64,000 nt of DNA, taken from positions 310,001 through 374,000 of the forward strand of contig NZ_FMTM01000001.1 of assembly GCF_900099775.1 (NCBI RefSeq), in the 5' to 3' direction. The DNA comes from Rhizobium mongolense subsp. loessense (GTDB lineage Bacteria > Pseudomonadota > Alphaproteobacteria > Rhizobiales > Rhizobiaceae). The notes under the pieces were generated by a model. That model saw only the letters and a list, made by a program, of their open reading frames with translations, was not told where the DNA came from and searched no databases. This document shows positions 1-12,041 of the stretch, piece by piece. The position numbers and the translations under genes were made by a program. The stretch's first letter is position 1. The number at the start of each line of letters is the position of its first letter.

Positions 1-84
1 CGGCCCTCCGCAATCTTCGTGGATTTCCAGGAATACTGAGATAAGCCCTGGGCCCGGCCTCGGGCGCGCGATCGGAGTTTTGTG

Positions 85-234
85 ATGTCTGCAGTTTTCG
101 TTTCGCTTCTGCGCAATATCGACACGATCGAGCATATCCGCGCTGCCGTGTGCGCCGCGAAGGAGTATCAGCGCGAACTTTCTATCGCCAAGCCGGATTC
201 GCTGGTCAAAGAAATCGCGGCGATCGCGCTTTAA
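85..234 (+). CDS. small hypothetical protein (49 aa)
   Basis: An ATG follows a purine-rich CGGAG about nine bases upstream and opens a 49-codon frame ending in TAA. The peptide begins MSAVFVSLLRNIDTIEHIRA and is mildly amphipathic, with one cysteine and no recognisable domain. Its stop overlaps the stop of the convergent minus-strand gene that follows. I do not recognise the family. Codon choice matches the neighbours, which is why I include it, but a frame this short could be chance. Confidence 0.4.
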   Translation: MSAVFVSLLRNIDTIEHIRAAVCAAKEYQRELSIAKPDSLVKEIAAIAL

Positions 235-1121
235 GCTTGCGCCAGCACCTTGGCCGGCACACCCTCCAGTTTTGCCCGGGCAACGTGAAAGGCGTCCTCG
301 ACATAGGCGAACTTGACAGCCTGCCAGCCGCAATATTCCCTGACGAAATCGCGCGACACCCATAACTGCGTCTTCCTGGGCTCGTCGTACCAGCCAAGGC
401 AGCCTTGTTGCACTGCCTTTGCAAAAAGGCGCTGCAGGTGCGTTCGCGACATCATGAAATCGCCGGCCAGGTTGCGCGTTTCGACGCGGCCAACGTCGAA
501 CCGATCCGTGTCGGCACCGTTAAGGTCAATTCGTGCCATGAGATGGTCCACTACCAGACCGCCCGCTTCCGTCCAAAGGAAGAGAGCAATTGGCTCCGGA
601 GGCTCCCGCCAGGCGGTATCTTCGAGGCAGCTGCGGGCAACCAGCGGCTGGGCAATCCGAAGAAGCTCCGGATGCGCCTGCAGGTAGCCGGCGCGATCGC
701 CGTGGTCCAACATGTCGAGGGCGGCGAGATTGGCGAGAAGCCAGCCGTACATTGCCTGATTACTGACTTCGGCCGGCTCGAAATGGCGCGGGCGGCGGCG
801 CTCTTCGCCCGGCGCATAGGTAATGAAGCGATAGGTGAAGAGCTCTTCGATGAAGTTCAAAACCGTGTTGCGGCTCGCGACCTTGTGTTGTGTTATCAGC
901 GTCGTCAGCGAAACTGCGGAAAAACCCGAAGAGGGATCGCCAGGATCGTACTGCATGGCGAGAGCATAGGCCGTCTGTGTGAGGAGCCAGCGTTGGTGGG
1001 AGGTGAGCAAACGGGCAAGACGCGGACCGGCTTGGAACATGCCGCGCAAGGTTCCGGCCAGATGACGGATGCTGAGCAGAAAATCAGGGTGCCGCGCCAG
1101 TTCTTCTGCCGTAAATTTCAT
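231..1121 (-). CDS. hypothetical protein with winged-helix-like segments
   Basis: This 296-residue protein has no signal peptide or membrane segment. Residues about 68-98 (SLTTLITQHKVASRNTVLNF) read like the helix-turn-helix part of a winged helix. A second stretch near residues 225-260 (MMSRTHLQRLFAKAV followed by short beta-like segments) looks similar. That would fit a DNA-binding regulator, but no named family is recognised and no effector domain is visible. The first ATG is used; the upstream GGGACG is a weak ribosome site. It is monocistronic and convergent with the small ORF below it. Real gene: likely. Regulatory function: inference. Confidence 0.7.
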   Translation of the reverse strand: MKFTAEELARHPDFLLSIRHLAGTLRGMFQAGPRLARLLTSHQRWLLTQTAYALAMQYDPGDPSSGFSAVSLTTLITQHKVASRNTVLNFIEELFTYRFITYAPGEERRRPRHFEPAEVSNQAMYGWLLANLAALDMLDHGDRAGYLQAHPELLRIAQPLVARSCLEDTAWREPPEPIALFLWTEAGGLVVDHLMARIDLNGADTDRFDVGRVETRNLAGDFMMSRTHLQRLFAKAVQQGCLGWYDEPRKTQLWVSRDFVREYCGWQAVKFAYVEDAFHVARAKLEGVPAKVLAQA

Positions 1122-1333
1122 GGGCGTCCCGCTCGCAAGCCAGCGTTCGGAGCAGCTAAGGACGGGGACCAGGATCCGGCATCAGCGACCAATCAGACAT
1201 GCAAGGCTTTGAATAAATGAAGTTTCGTCATATTTAGAAACCACAATTGGGGGCCGATTGGTATCCTTAAATTTCGCGAGTGCCGTCCCGGCCGGGTAGG
1301 ACAACCGGCGGGCGGATTTCTGCCTTGATCCGA

Positions 1334-2272
1334 TCAGGGCTGCGGCGTTCCGGCTTTCCGGGCTTTGCGGCGTTCCAACCCGAGTTGATGCTCGCGGTAG
1401 ATGATGAATATGCCGGCTGCGATGACGATCGCCGTTCCGACCATCATATGGACGCCCGGGACATCGCCAAACACGAAATAGGCGACAATGCCGCCAAGCA
1501 GGATCGACGTGTATTCGAACGGCGCCACTGTCGACACATCAGCGTGACGGTAGCTCTCCGTCAGAAGGATTTGCCCGACGCCGCCGCAAAAGCCTGCGCA
1601 GACCAGGAGAAACTTCGTGTTAAGATCGAGCGAGGCCCAGCCGAACGGCAGCGTCGCTAGCGAGAAGAGCGATGCGATCATCGAGAAATAGAGAACGATT
1701 GTCGCCGTCCTCTCCTCTTCGACGAGCTTGCGGACCTGGATCATCGCCATGCCGGCAAGCACAGCGGACATCAGGACGCACAACGCCCCGACTCCCTGCT
1801 CTGCCTCCATGCCGCCCTGCCTGAAAAGCGTAAGCTTGGGCCATGAGACGATGGCAACGCCTATGATACCGAAGAAAACCGCACTCCAACGGTATATTCT
1901 GACCGTCTCCCCGAGGAAGACTGCCGCGAATATGACAGCGACCAAGGGTGTCGCATAGCCGAGCGCAATCGCCTCGGGCAACGGCAGATGCAGTAGGCCG
2001 TAAAAGCCGAAGCCCATGGAAAGGATGCCGATCGTGCCCCGCTTCAGATGGCCAATCGGATTTGCCGTATAAATGGCCGCCCGCAACTGTCCGCGATAAG
2101 CAAGATAACCCATGATCGGGAAGAGCGCGAAGAAGGAGCGATAGAAGGTCACCTGGCCCGGCGCGACATCGGAACCGGCGAGCTTGATGAAGGTCTGCAT
2201 GCCGAGGAAGACCACCACCGATGAGACCTTCATCAGGATTCCTCTCATCGGGTTTTCGAAAGCCGACTGCAT
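1334..2272 (-). CDS. EamA/DMT-family transporter
   Basis: The 312-residue protein is almost entirely hydrophobic, with about ten predicted membrane helices arranged as two five-helix EamA repeats, the usual architecture and length of the drug/metabolite transporter superfamily. Conserved features include a Pro/Gly-rich helix after the first repeat (GYATPLVAVIFAAVFLGE) and its counterpart in the second repeat (FEYTSILLGGIVAYFVFGD). The C-terminus is basic and cytosolic. The substrate cannot be told from sequence; members export metabolites, amino acids or drugs. It stands alone, with a 268-base AT-richer spacer before the next gene. Confidence 0.88.
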   Translation of the reverse strand: MQSAFENPMRGILMKVSSVVVFLGMQTFIKLAGSDVAPGQVTFYRSFFALFPIMGYLAYRGQLRAAIYTANPIGHLKRGTIGILSMGFGFYGLLHLPLPEAIALGYATPLVAVIFAAVFLGETVRIYRWSAVFFGIIGVAIVSWPKLTLFRQGGMEAEQGVGALCVLMSAVLAGMAMIQVRKLVEEERTATIVLYFSMIASLFSLATLPFGWASLDLNTKFLLVCAGFCGGVGQILLTESYRHADVSTVAPFEYTSILLGGIVAYFVFGDVPGVHMMVGTAIVIAAGIFIIYREHQLGLERRKARKAGTPQP

Positions 2273-2540
2273 GTCAGAAACTCGCGCACCAGTTATTTGA
2301 AGCGGGGAAATACGTCAGACTCGACGCAACATGACTGTGACAGGCGCTGCGCCCGAAGAACAGGCCAAAAGTGAAAAAAGAACCCAGCGCATTCAGCTTC
2401 CTCGCATTGAGCGCACAACTGCACAAAAAATCAGCACAGATGAGATATGCCCAAAAAAGGTTTGTTGAACATTTCAACTCTTAATCTTTTGAAAACCATA
2501 AGCTCGCATTGATTTCATCAATATCGCAGCGCCCATCTTC
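2273..2540. other. intergenic region, divergent promoters
   Basis: This AT-rich spacer lies between the minus-strand EamA transporter and the plus-strand chemoreceptor, so it should hold both promoters. No clear operator was seen. A 67-codon minus-strand frame inside it has no ribosome site and non-rhizobial codon use, and is not called. Confidence 0.4.
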
Positions 2541-3680
2541 ATGACCGCCACTTCAATTGTTGCCAGGATCACCTCCATGATGCCGCTTAAGACAAGCGAT
2601 CAGACACAGCAGGCCGCAACGCCGCGTTCCATGCGCATTGTGACGGAAGGGATCGGTACCGATCTTGAGCGTTTCAGTTTAGCCAACACGCATGTGGTGA
2701 AGCAGATCAAGCTGCTGGCGATCAACGCACTGATCGAGGCCGCTCGCGCGGGCGAGACCGGCAAGGGCTTTGCCGTCGTTGCCAACGAGGTGCAGCGTCT
2801 GGCGCAGGTTGCAAGCGATATCGCGGGAAAATTCGAGAGTAACGTCCTTGGCCGCATCGGGCTGTCGCGGACGATGGCGGAATCGCTGGTGAACGAGATG
2901 GAAGGCGTGAGGTTGACGGACCTTGCGCAAACCCTCGTCCAGCTTATCGTGCGCAACCTCTTCGAACGGACGGCTGACGTGCGATGGTGGGCAACCGATA
3001 CCGCATTGTGGCAGGCCCTGCAGGAGCCGGGCAGCGACAAGGCGAGATTCGCCTCCGAGCGGCTCGGCGTGATAAACCGGTTCTACACGGTCTATCTTGA
3101 TCTGGTGCTGACCGATCTTTCCGGGCGTATCGTCGCCTCGGCAAATCCCGAGTTCCAGCGCAAAGTCACCAACCGTTCGCTTGCCGGCGCCGCCTGGTTC
3201 CAGGCGGCGGCGCATTGCAAGTGCGGCGACGACTACATCGTCGACGAGGTCCGCCCCAGCCCGCTGCACGACGGCCGGACCGCGCTTGTCTATGCCACCG
3301 GCGTCCGCGACGGCGGCAAAGTCGACGGGGCGATCGTCGGGACGCTCGGTGTCTATTTCGACTGGCAGAGCCAGGGGCAGGCGATCGTCGACAAAGAGGC
3401 CAACCTGCCGCCGCAGGTCGCGGAAAAGACGACCGTCATGCTACTCGATGGCGCAAGCAGGATCATCGCCGCAAGCAATCCGGCGCTTCTCTTCACGCAC
3501 TTCGCGCTGCAAAATCAGACAGGCCAATCCCGCGGCAGCTACTACGACAACAACGGATCGATCGTCGCCTTTGCGAAGACCTTGGGATACGAAGACTATG
3601 ACGGTCTCGGGTGGCACGGCGTCGTCGTCCAGAAGACAGAAGACGATGCTGCCATAAGGGCCGCGCTCAATCTCAGATAG
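2541..3680 (+). CDS. soluble methyl-accepting chemotaxis-like protein, N-terminal signalling domain
   Basis: Residues 58-88 carry the chemoreceptor hairpin tip ([20 protein letters not shown]), the CheA/CheW contact region. It sits at the N-terminus with only a short flanking coiled coil. Residues about 140-375 form a Cache/PAS-like sensor region with the pattern [17 protein letters not shown] and a later [10 protein letters not shown]. There is no membrane helix, HAMP domain or signal peptide, so the protein should be cytosolic. The order is the reverse of classical receptors, and the methylation helices are much shortened. Start is uncertain: ATG at 2541 lacks a good ribosome site, while ATG at 2577 follows AGGA by eight bases. 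Confidence 0.8.
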   Translation: MTATSIVARITSMMPLKTSDQTQQAATPRSMRIVTEGIGTDLERFSLANTHVVKQIKLLAINALIEAARAGETGKGFAVVANEVQRLAQVASDIAGKFESNVLGRIGLSRTMAESLVNEMEGVRLTDLAQTLVQLIVRNLFERTADVRWWATDTALWQALQEPGSDKARFASERLGVINRFYTVYLDLVLTDLSGRIVASANPEFQRKVTNRSLAGAAWFQAAAHCKCGDDYIVDEVRPSPLHDGRTALVYATGVRDGGKVDGAIVGTLGVYFDWQSQGQAIVDKEANLPPQVAEKTTVMLLDGASRIIAASNPALLFTHFALQNQTGQSRGSYYDNNGSIVAFAKTLGYEDYDGLGWHGVVVQKTEDDAAIRAALNLR

Positions 3681-3857
3681 TGCACACTCGTCCGCTGGTC
3701 ATCCAAGCATCTCCGCCAATTGCGGCCATCAAAACTTGCACTCCCTCCATTTCGCTTTAAGTTTAGTTCAGACTTTAATGTGATGATGCTGCAAAACCTA
3801 CGGCAGAGCATTCGCGTCTGTCCCAGCCCATATCGATAAAGGTCTTCAGGGAACACT

Positions 3858-6506
3858 ATGCGTACAGACACGGGCCAGGTCATCAATCTGGCAGACTACC
3901 GCCCCACCGATTTCGTTCTCGAACGCGTGGACCTGACCTTCGAGCTTGATCCCACAGAAACCAAAGTCGAAGCGCGATTGATCTTCCATCGCCGCGAAGG
4001 TGCCGATCCGAAGGCGCCGCTTGTTCTCGACGGCGACGAGCTTTCACTTTCCGGCCTGCTGTTCGACCAGATGGAAATGCCAGCGGAGCAATATACGGCG
4101 ACAGCCGATAGCCTGGTCGTCTACAACCTTCCTGCAGCCGACCCCTTCGAACTGACGATCTCGACGATCATCAATCCGCAAGCCAATACCCAGCTGATGG
4201 GCCTCTACCGCACCGGCGGCATCTACTGCACCCAATGCGAGGCCGAGGGCTTCCGCCGCATCACCTATTTCCCAGACCGTCCGGATGTCCTGGCGCCCTA
4301 TACTGTCAACATCATCGCCGACAAGGCCGCCAATCCGCTTCTGCTTTCCAACGGCAACTTCCTCGGCGGCGCCGGCTATGGCGAAGGCAAGCATTTCGCG
4401 GCCTGGTTCGATCCGCATCCGAAGCCGAGCTATCTCTTCGCGCTCGTCGCCGGCGATCTCGGCGTCATCGAGGACACGTTCACGACGATGTCCGGCCGGG
4501 AGGTCGCACTGAAGATCTATGTCGAGCACGGCAAGGAGCCGCGTGCTGCCTATGCCATGGACGCCCTGAAGCGCTCCATGAAGTGGGACGAGGAGGCCTT
4601 CGGACGCGAATACGATCTCGACATCTTCATGATCGTCGCCGTTTCCGACTTCAACATGGGGGCGATGGAGAACAAGGGCCTCAATATCTTCAACGACAAA
4701 TACGTTCTCGCCGATCCGGAAACCGCAACCGATGCCGACTACGCCAATATCGAAGCAATCATCGCACATGAATATTTCCACAACTGGACCGGCAACCGCA
4801 TTACCTGCCGCGACTGGTTCCAGCTCTGCCTCAAGGAAGGCCTGACCGTCTATCGCGACCATGAATTCTCGTCCGATCAGCGCTCGCGTCCCGTCAAGCG
4901 CATTGCCGAGGTCCGGCATCTGAAGTCGGAACAGTTCCCGGAAGACGCCGGCCCTCTCGCCCACCCGGTTCGTCCGACGAAGTATCGGGAAATCAATAAC
5001 TTCTATACGACAACGGTTTACGAGAAGGGCAGCGAAGTCACCCGCATGATCGCCACCTTGCTGGGCAAGGAGACCTTCAAGAAGGGCATGGACATCTATT
5101 TCGATCGCCATGACGGACAGGCGGTCACGATCGAGGATTTCGTCAAGTGCTTCGAGGATGCGAGCGGCCGCGACCTTGCACAGTTCTCGCTTTGGTACCA
5201 CCAGGCCGGCACGCCGCTCGTCACCGCCTCCGGCAGCTACGATGCGACCGCCAAGACCTTCAGCCTGTCACTGGAGCAGATGGTTCCGGCGACGCCGGGC
5301 CAAACCGACAAGAAGCCGATGCATATCCCGCTCAGCCTTGCCCTCTTCGGCGAGAACGGCGGCAAGATCGAGCCGGCCTCCGTCGAGGGAGCCGAATTTA
5401 CCGGAGAGGTGCTGCATCTCATCGGCAGAACGCAGACTGCCGTTCTCCATGGAATCGGATCTCGGCCGGTCGTTTCGATCAACCGCAGCTTTTCGGCGCC
5501 GATCAACCTGCATCTCGACCAAAGCCCCGCCGACCTCGCGCTGCTCGCCCGTCACGAGACGGACCATTTCGCTCGCTGGCAGGCGCTGACCGATCTGGCG
5601 TTGCCGAACCTGCTGAAGGCAGCGCGCGATGCCCGTGAAGGCAAAGCGGTTGCCTGCGAACAGACCTCCATCGATGCACTGCTTCATGCTGCCGCCGACG
5701 AGAGCCTTGAGCCCGCCTTCCGCGCCCAGGCGCTCGCCCTGCCGAGCGAATCCGACATCTCCCGCGAACTCGGCAGCAACAACGATCCGGACGCGATCCA
5801 TGCCGGGCGCCAGGCCGTCATGAAGCAGATTGCAGATCGTGGCATCGCAATCTTTACCGGCCTCTTCGAGAAAATGACAACGCCGGGCGACTTCAGCCCT
5901 GACGCAAAGAGCGCTGGCCGCCGGGCGCTGCGCAATGCGGCGCTGACCTACCTTTCCTATGTGGAAAATGGCCCAGCACGCGCCAAGGCTGCGTTCGACG
6001 CCGCCAACAACATGACCGAGCGGCTGCACGCGCTGACGGTCCTGGCTCACCGCTTTCCCGAAAGCGATGAAGCGATCACCGCTCTTTCAACATTCCGGGA
6101 CCATTTCGCGGAGAACGCCCTTGTCATCGACAAGTGGTTCTCCGTGCAGGCAACCATCCCTGGCCCCAGCGCGCTCGACCGGGTCCGCAAGCTGATGGAA
6201 AGTCCACTCTTCAAGCGCACCAATCCGAACCGCGTTCGCGCCCTTGTCGGCACGTTTGCCTTCACCAATCCCACCGGCTTCGGCCGGGCCGATGGCGAAG
6301 GCTATCGATTCCTGGCGCGCGAGATTCTCGATATCGACCAGCGTAATCCGCAGCTTGCCGCCCGCATCCTCACATCCATGCGTTCATGGCGGTCGCTGGA
6401 GCCGGTGCGCGCTGGTTTGGCCCGGGCTGCCCTGACGGAGATCGAACACGCACCGGCGCTTTCGACGGACGTGCGCGACATCGTCGAGCGCACGTTGAAG
6501 GGGTGA
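3858..6506 (+). CDS. pepN: aminopeptidase N (M1 metallopeptidase)
   Basis: The 882-residue protein has the full M1 family layout. The exopeptidase motif GAMEN is at residues 268-272. The zinc site HEYFH is at 304-308, with the third ligand Glu in KEGLTV at 327. The surrounding sequence (HNWTGNRITCRDWFQL) is typical of the proteobacterial PepN subfamily, followed by the DUF3458-type Ig-like and alpha-helical C-terminal domains. Length equals that of E. coli PepN. No signal peptide is present, so it acts in the cytoplasm, removing N-terminal residues from peptides. AGGGAA precedes the ATG. Confidence 0.96.
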   Translation: MRTDTGQVINLADYRPTDFVLERVDLTFELDPTETKVEARLIFHRREGADPKAPLVLDGDELSLSGLLFDQMEMPAEQYTATADSLVVYNLPAADPFELTISTIINPQANTQLMGLYRTGGIYCTQCEAEGFRRITYFPDRPDVLAPYTVNIIADKAANPLLLSNGNFLGGAGYGEGKHFAAWFDPHPKPSYLFALVAGDLGVIEDTFTTMSGREVALKIYVEHGKEPRAAYAMDALKRSMKWDEEAFGREYDLDIFMIVAVSDFNMGAMENKGLNIFNDKYVLADPETATDADYANIEAIIAHEYFHNWTGNRITCRDWFQLCLKEGLTVYRDHEFSSDQRSRPVKRIAEVRHLKSEQFPEDAGPLAHPVRPTKYREINNFYTTTVYEKGSEVTRMIATLLGKETFKKGMDIYFDRHDGQAVTIEDFVKCFEDASGRDLAQFSLWYHQAGTPLVTASGSYDATAKTFSLSLEQMVPATPGQTDKKPMHIPLSLALFGENGGKIEPASVEGAEFTGEVLHLIGRTQTAVLHGIGSRPVVSINRSFSAPINLHLDQSPADLALLARHETDHFARWQALTDLALPNLLKAARDAREGKAVACEQTSIDALLHAAADESLEPAFRAQALALPSESDISRELGSNNDPDAIHAGRQAVMKQIADRGIAIFTGLFEKMTTPGDFSPDAKSAGRRALRNAALTYLSYVENGPARAKAAFDAANNMTERLHALTVLAHRFPESDEAITALSTFRDHFAENALVIDKWFSVQATIPGPSALDRVRKLMESPLFKRTNPNRVRALVGTFAFTNPTGFGRADGEGYRFLAREILDIDQRNPQLAARILTSMRSWRSLEPVRAGLARAALTEIEHAPALSTDVRDIVERTLKG

Positions 6507-6520
6507 TTTGCTCGCCACAG

Positions 6521-6542
6521 GCGCCGCGCGACCCTGCGGCGC
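6521..6542. terminator. possible hairpin after pepN
   Basis: A perfect 7-bp stem, GCGCCGC/GCGGCGC with an 8-base loop, lies 15 bases after the pepN stop. There is no T-run, so an intrinsic terminator is uncertain. Confidence 0.3.
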
Positions 6543-6581
6543 TTCGAAACGTCTCGGCGAAAAATCAGCACTTATAGATAG

Positions 6582-6596
6582 TTAACAGATTTTTAC
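6582..6596. promoter_or_regulatory. candidate CtrA box upstream of the PleC-type kinase
   Basis: The sequence TTAA-CAGATTT-TTAC matches the alphaproteobacterial CtrA consensus TTAA-N7-TTAA at seven of eight defined positions. It lies about 90 bases upstream of the kinase start, in an AT-richer spacer. That spacing suits a cell-cycle-regulated promoter, but a single site of this kind can occur by chance. Confidence 0.4.
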
Positions 6597-6685
6597 CTTT
6601 CCCTCTGGACACGGCGAATCAGTAATGATTCATTGAGTGAGGTTCGAGCGAGCGGCGCTGCGAATCGCACGAGGGATCAAGGCTA

Positions 6686-9003
<2,318 letters not shown>

Positions 9004-9007
<4 letters not shown>

Positions 9008-11958
9008 GAATTCACAGTCGTCTGGAATATCTTCCGGACAGCCTTCGAAAGCCGTTTGACCTCGCCTTCAAGCGTCTTGACGTCCGGGCAATCCCCTGCC
9101 CTGCACACCAGTTCGGTCAGCCCGGACGGCGCCTCGGCGGGATTGAAAGGCCCATCGATGCAAAGCCGGATCAGCTGCGACAGCTCCGTATAGAGCGAGA
9201 ACGCCTCCAGGCAAAGGTCGAGGTCGGCCGCCGGCATGAGCTTCGCCCCGAGCGTCTTCAGCGCCTCACCCGTATTCATCCCGCCGATCTTCGCCGTGAC
9301 GTTCCTGGCCGGCGCGATCAGCGCCAGATATTGGGCGATGAATTCGATATCGATCACGCCGCCCGCGATAAGTTTCAGATCCCAGATGCCATCCGGCGCT
9401 TTCTCCTTGTCGATAAGTTCGCGCATCTCAGCGACGTCGCGGCTCACCTTTGCGGCATCGCGTCTCTTTGAGAGCACATCGCGGATAATCTGCTCCGCTT
9501 CGCTCATCAGGCTGTGATCACCACAGATCAAACGGGCGCGGCTAAGCGCCATATGCTCCCATGTCCACGCCTCGTCGCGCTGGTATTTCTCGAAAGACCT
9601 GATGCGCGTGGCGACCGGACCCTTATTTCCCGAGGGGCGAAGCCGCATGTCCACTTCGTAGAGAACGCCTTCGGCGGTCGGCGCCGAGAACGCCGCGATC
9701 AGCCGCTGCGTCATGCGGGTAAAGTAACGCGCGGCATCCAATGGCCTCCCGCCGTCGGATTCGGAAGCGGCATCGTCATAGTCGTAGAGCAGGATGAGAT
9801 CGATGTCGGAGCCCGCCGTGAGCTCGAAGCTGCCAAGCTTGCCCATGCCGGCAATGGCGACCTTGCCGCCGGGAAAATCGCCGTGCGCCGCCCGCATTTC
9901 CTGCCTGACCGCATCGAGCGCGGCCTCGATCGCAAGGTCGGCCAGATGGGTGAAGGCGCGCGCTCCCATCAGCCCGTTGATGGCGCCGGTCAAGAGCCGG
10001 ATGCCGATCAGGAAGCGCTGCTCGGCCGCAAAGATGCGCAGCCGGTCCAGGACCTCCTCGTAGTGGCCCGCCTGAGCCAGCGATGCCTTCAAACGTTCGC
10101 CGAGATAGTCACGCGTCGGCAGCTCCGCCATCAGTCCCGGATCGAGCATGCCGTCGAAGACGTGCGGCTTGGCGGCGATCACGTCTGCAAGCTTTGGCGC
10201 CGAGGACATGATGTTGACGATCAGCGAAAGCAGCGCCGGATTGCTGCCGAGCAGGGAGAAAAGCTGAATACCGGCCGGCAGGCCGGAAATGAAGCTGTCG
10301 AAGCGCAGCAGCGCTTCGTCAGCTCGCTTGCTTTCGCCGAAGACGCGAAGCAGCTCCGGCGCGAGCTCCGTCAGCCGCTCCCGTGCTTCGACGGATTGCG
10401 TCGCGCGATAGCGGCCGTAATGCCAAGTGCGGATAATGCGGGAAATATCGGACGTACGCTTGAAGCCGAGCTTCTTCAGCGTCTCCAGCGTATCCGGATC
10501 GTCGGCCTGGCCCGTGAACACCAGATTTCCGGTATCGGTCGACAGCCTGGTCTCCTGCTCGAAGAGCCGCGCATAGCGCCGCTCCACGGTCCGCAGCACC
10601 TCCACCAACCGCTCAGCAAAACTTGGCGTATCCGTAAAGCCCATCATGAAGGCAATGCGCTTCAGATCGGCCTCTGTTTCCGGCAGCAAATGCGTCTGCT
10701 CGTCGCGCACCATCTGGATGCGGTGTTCCACATCGCGGAGAAACCAGTAGGCCTCCGTCAGTTCATCGCGCGTTTCTGCATCGATCCATTTCGCCTTGGT
10801 CAGTTCGGCAAGCGTTTCCTCCGTGCCGCGGCTGCGCAGCGCGGGCATGCGCCCGCCGGCGATCAGCTGTTGGGTCTGCACGAAGAATTCGATCTCGCGG
10901 ATGCCGCCGCGACCGAGCTTGACATTGTGCCCTTTGACCGCAATCGCGCCGTGGCCCTTGTGCGCGTGGATCTGCCGCTTGATCGAGTGGATGTCTGCGA
11001 TCGCCGCATAGTCCAGATATTTGCGGAAGACGAAGGGCGCAAGGCCGCGCACGAACCCCTCTCCCGCCTTCATATCCCCGGCAACGGGCCGCGCCTTGAT
11101 GAAGGCTGCCCTCTCCCAATTCTGACCGCGCCCCTCATAGTAGATCATCGCGGCATCGACCGGGATCGCAAGCGGCGTCGAGCCGGGATCGGGACGCAGG
11201 CGCAGATCGGCACGGAAAACATATCCGTCGGCCGTCCGCTCCTGAAGGATTCGCACCAGCCGCCGCATCATCCGCGGAAAGATGTCGATCGCATCATCCG
11301 GATCAGGCACGATGCCGGCATGCTCGTCGAAGAAAACCACAAGATCGATATCGGACGAATAGTTCAGTTCCGATGCGCCGAGCTTTCCCATCCCGAGCAC
11401 GACCAGACCGGAACCTTCGCTCGGATTTTCGGCGTCCTTCAATTGCAGTTTGCCGGCCTCATGGGCAGACAGCAGCAGATGGTCGATCGCGGCTTTAACC
11501 GAGGCTTCGGCCAGAGCGCTCAGCCAAGCCGTCGTCTGCCGCCCGTCGAAGAGACCAGCGAGATCGGCGAGAGCGACGAGAAACGCCATTTTCCGCTTGA
11601 TGATCCGCAATCGGCTCATGACCGCAGATTCGGCAGGAGAAATCCCGTCTTCGGGCTTCCAGCAGTCGCGCGCCTCAGCGATCAGCACTTCGATCTGCGG
11701 CTCGACCGGCGATGAAATCGCAGCAGCGAGAACCGCATTGTCGATATTGGCAATCTCGCGAAGATAGGGCGAAAGCGTCAGTACCGCAGCGATGAAGTCG
11801 GATAGCGGACCACCTGCCTTCAGCATCGCCGCGACCGCCGGTTCGTGTCTGCCGATATCCTGAAGGTCGACCTGCGCCAGCTTGAGTTCGGATTGGTTCA
11901 ACGGGCGCAATAGACCGCCACCCACATCCTTCAGGTTATGTGTCGATTTCGTCAGCAT
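9004..11958 (-). CDS. glnE: bifunctional glutamine synthetase adenylyltransferase/deadenylase
   Basis: Two nucleotidyltransferase modules are visible: the N-terminal one with SSDIDLVVFFDEHAG (deadenylylating half) and the C-terminal one with GSDIDLILLYDYDD (adenylylating half). Each supplies the paired metal-binding aspartates. Conserved GlnE segments such as RLRPDPGSTPLAIP and LRPSGNKGPVATR are present. The enzyme modifies glutamine synthetase in response to PII, controlling nitrogen assimilation. The frame is open further upstream, but the ATG at 11958 is chosen because GGGAGGTGAA lies directly before it; this gives 984 residues, normal for the family. It follows the kinase gene above on the same strand. 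Confidence 0.95.
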
Positions 11959-12041
11959 TTCACCTCCCGGTGCGGCCGCGCCCGTAATCAGCGCTGCCAT
12001 ATGTGCCCCTAACCTAGGGTGACAATCCGGGGCGGCCAACC

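Noticed and set aside
2274..2477. A 67-codon minus-strand frame upstream of the EamA gene
   Set aside because: No ribosome site, atypical codon use for this genome and no conserved features.
9514..11715. A 733-codon open frame on the plus strand opposite glnE
   Set aside because: It is a shadow of the GC-rich glnE coding strand, has Arg/Gln/His-rich low-complexity composition and no domain; glnE itself is unmistakable.
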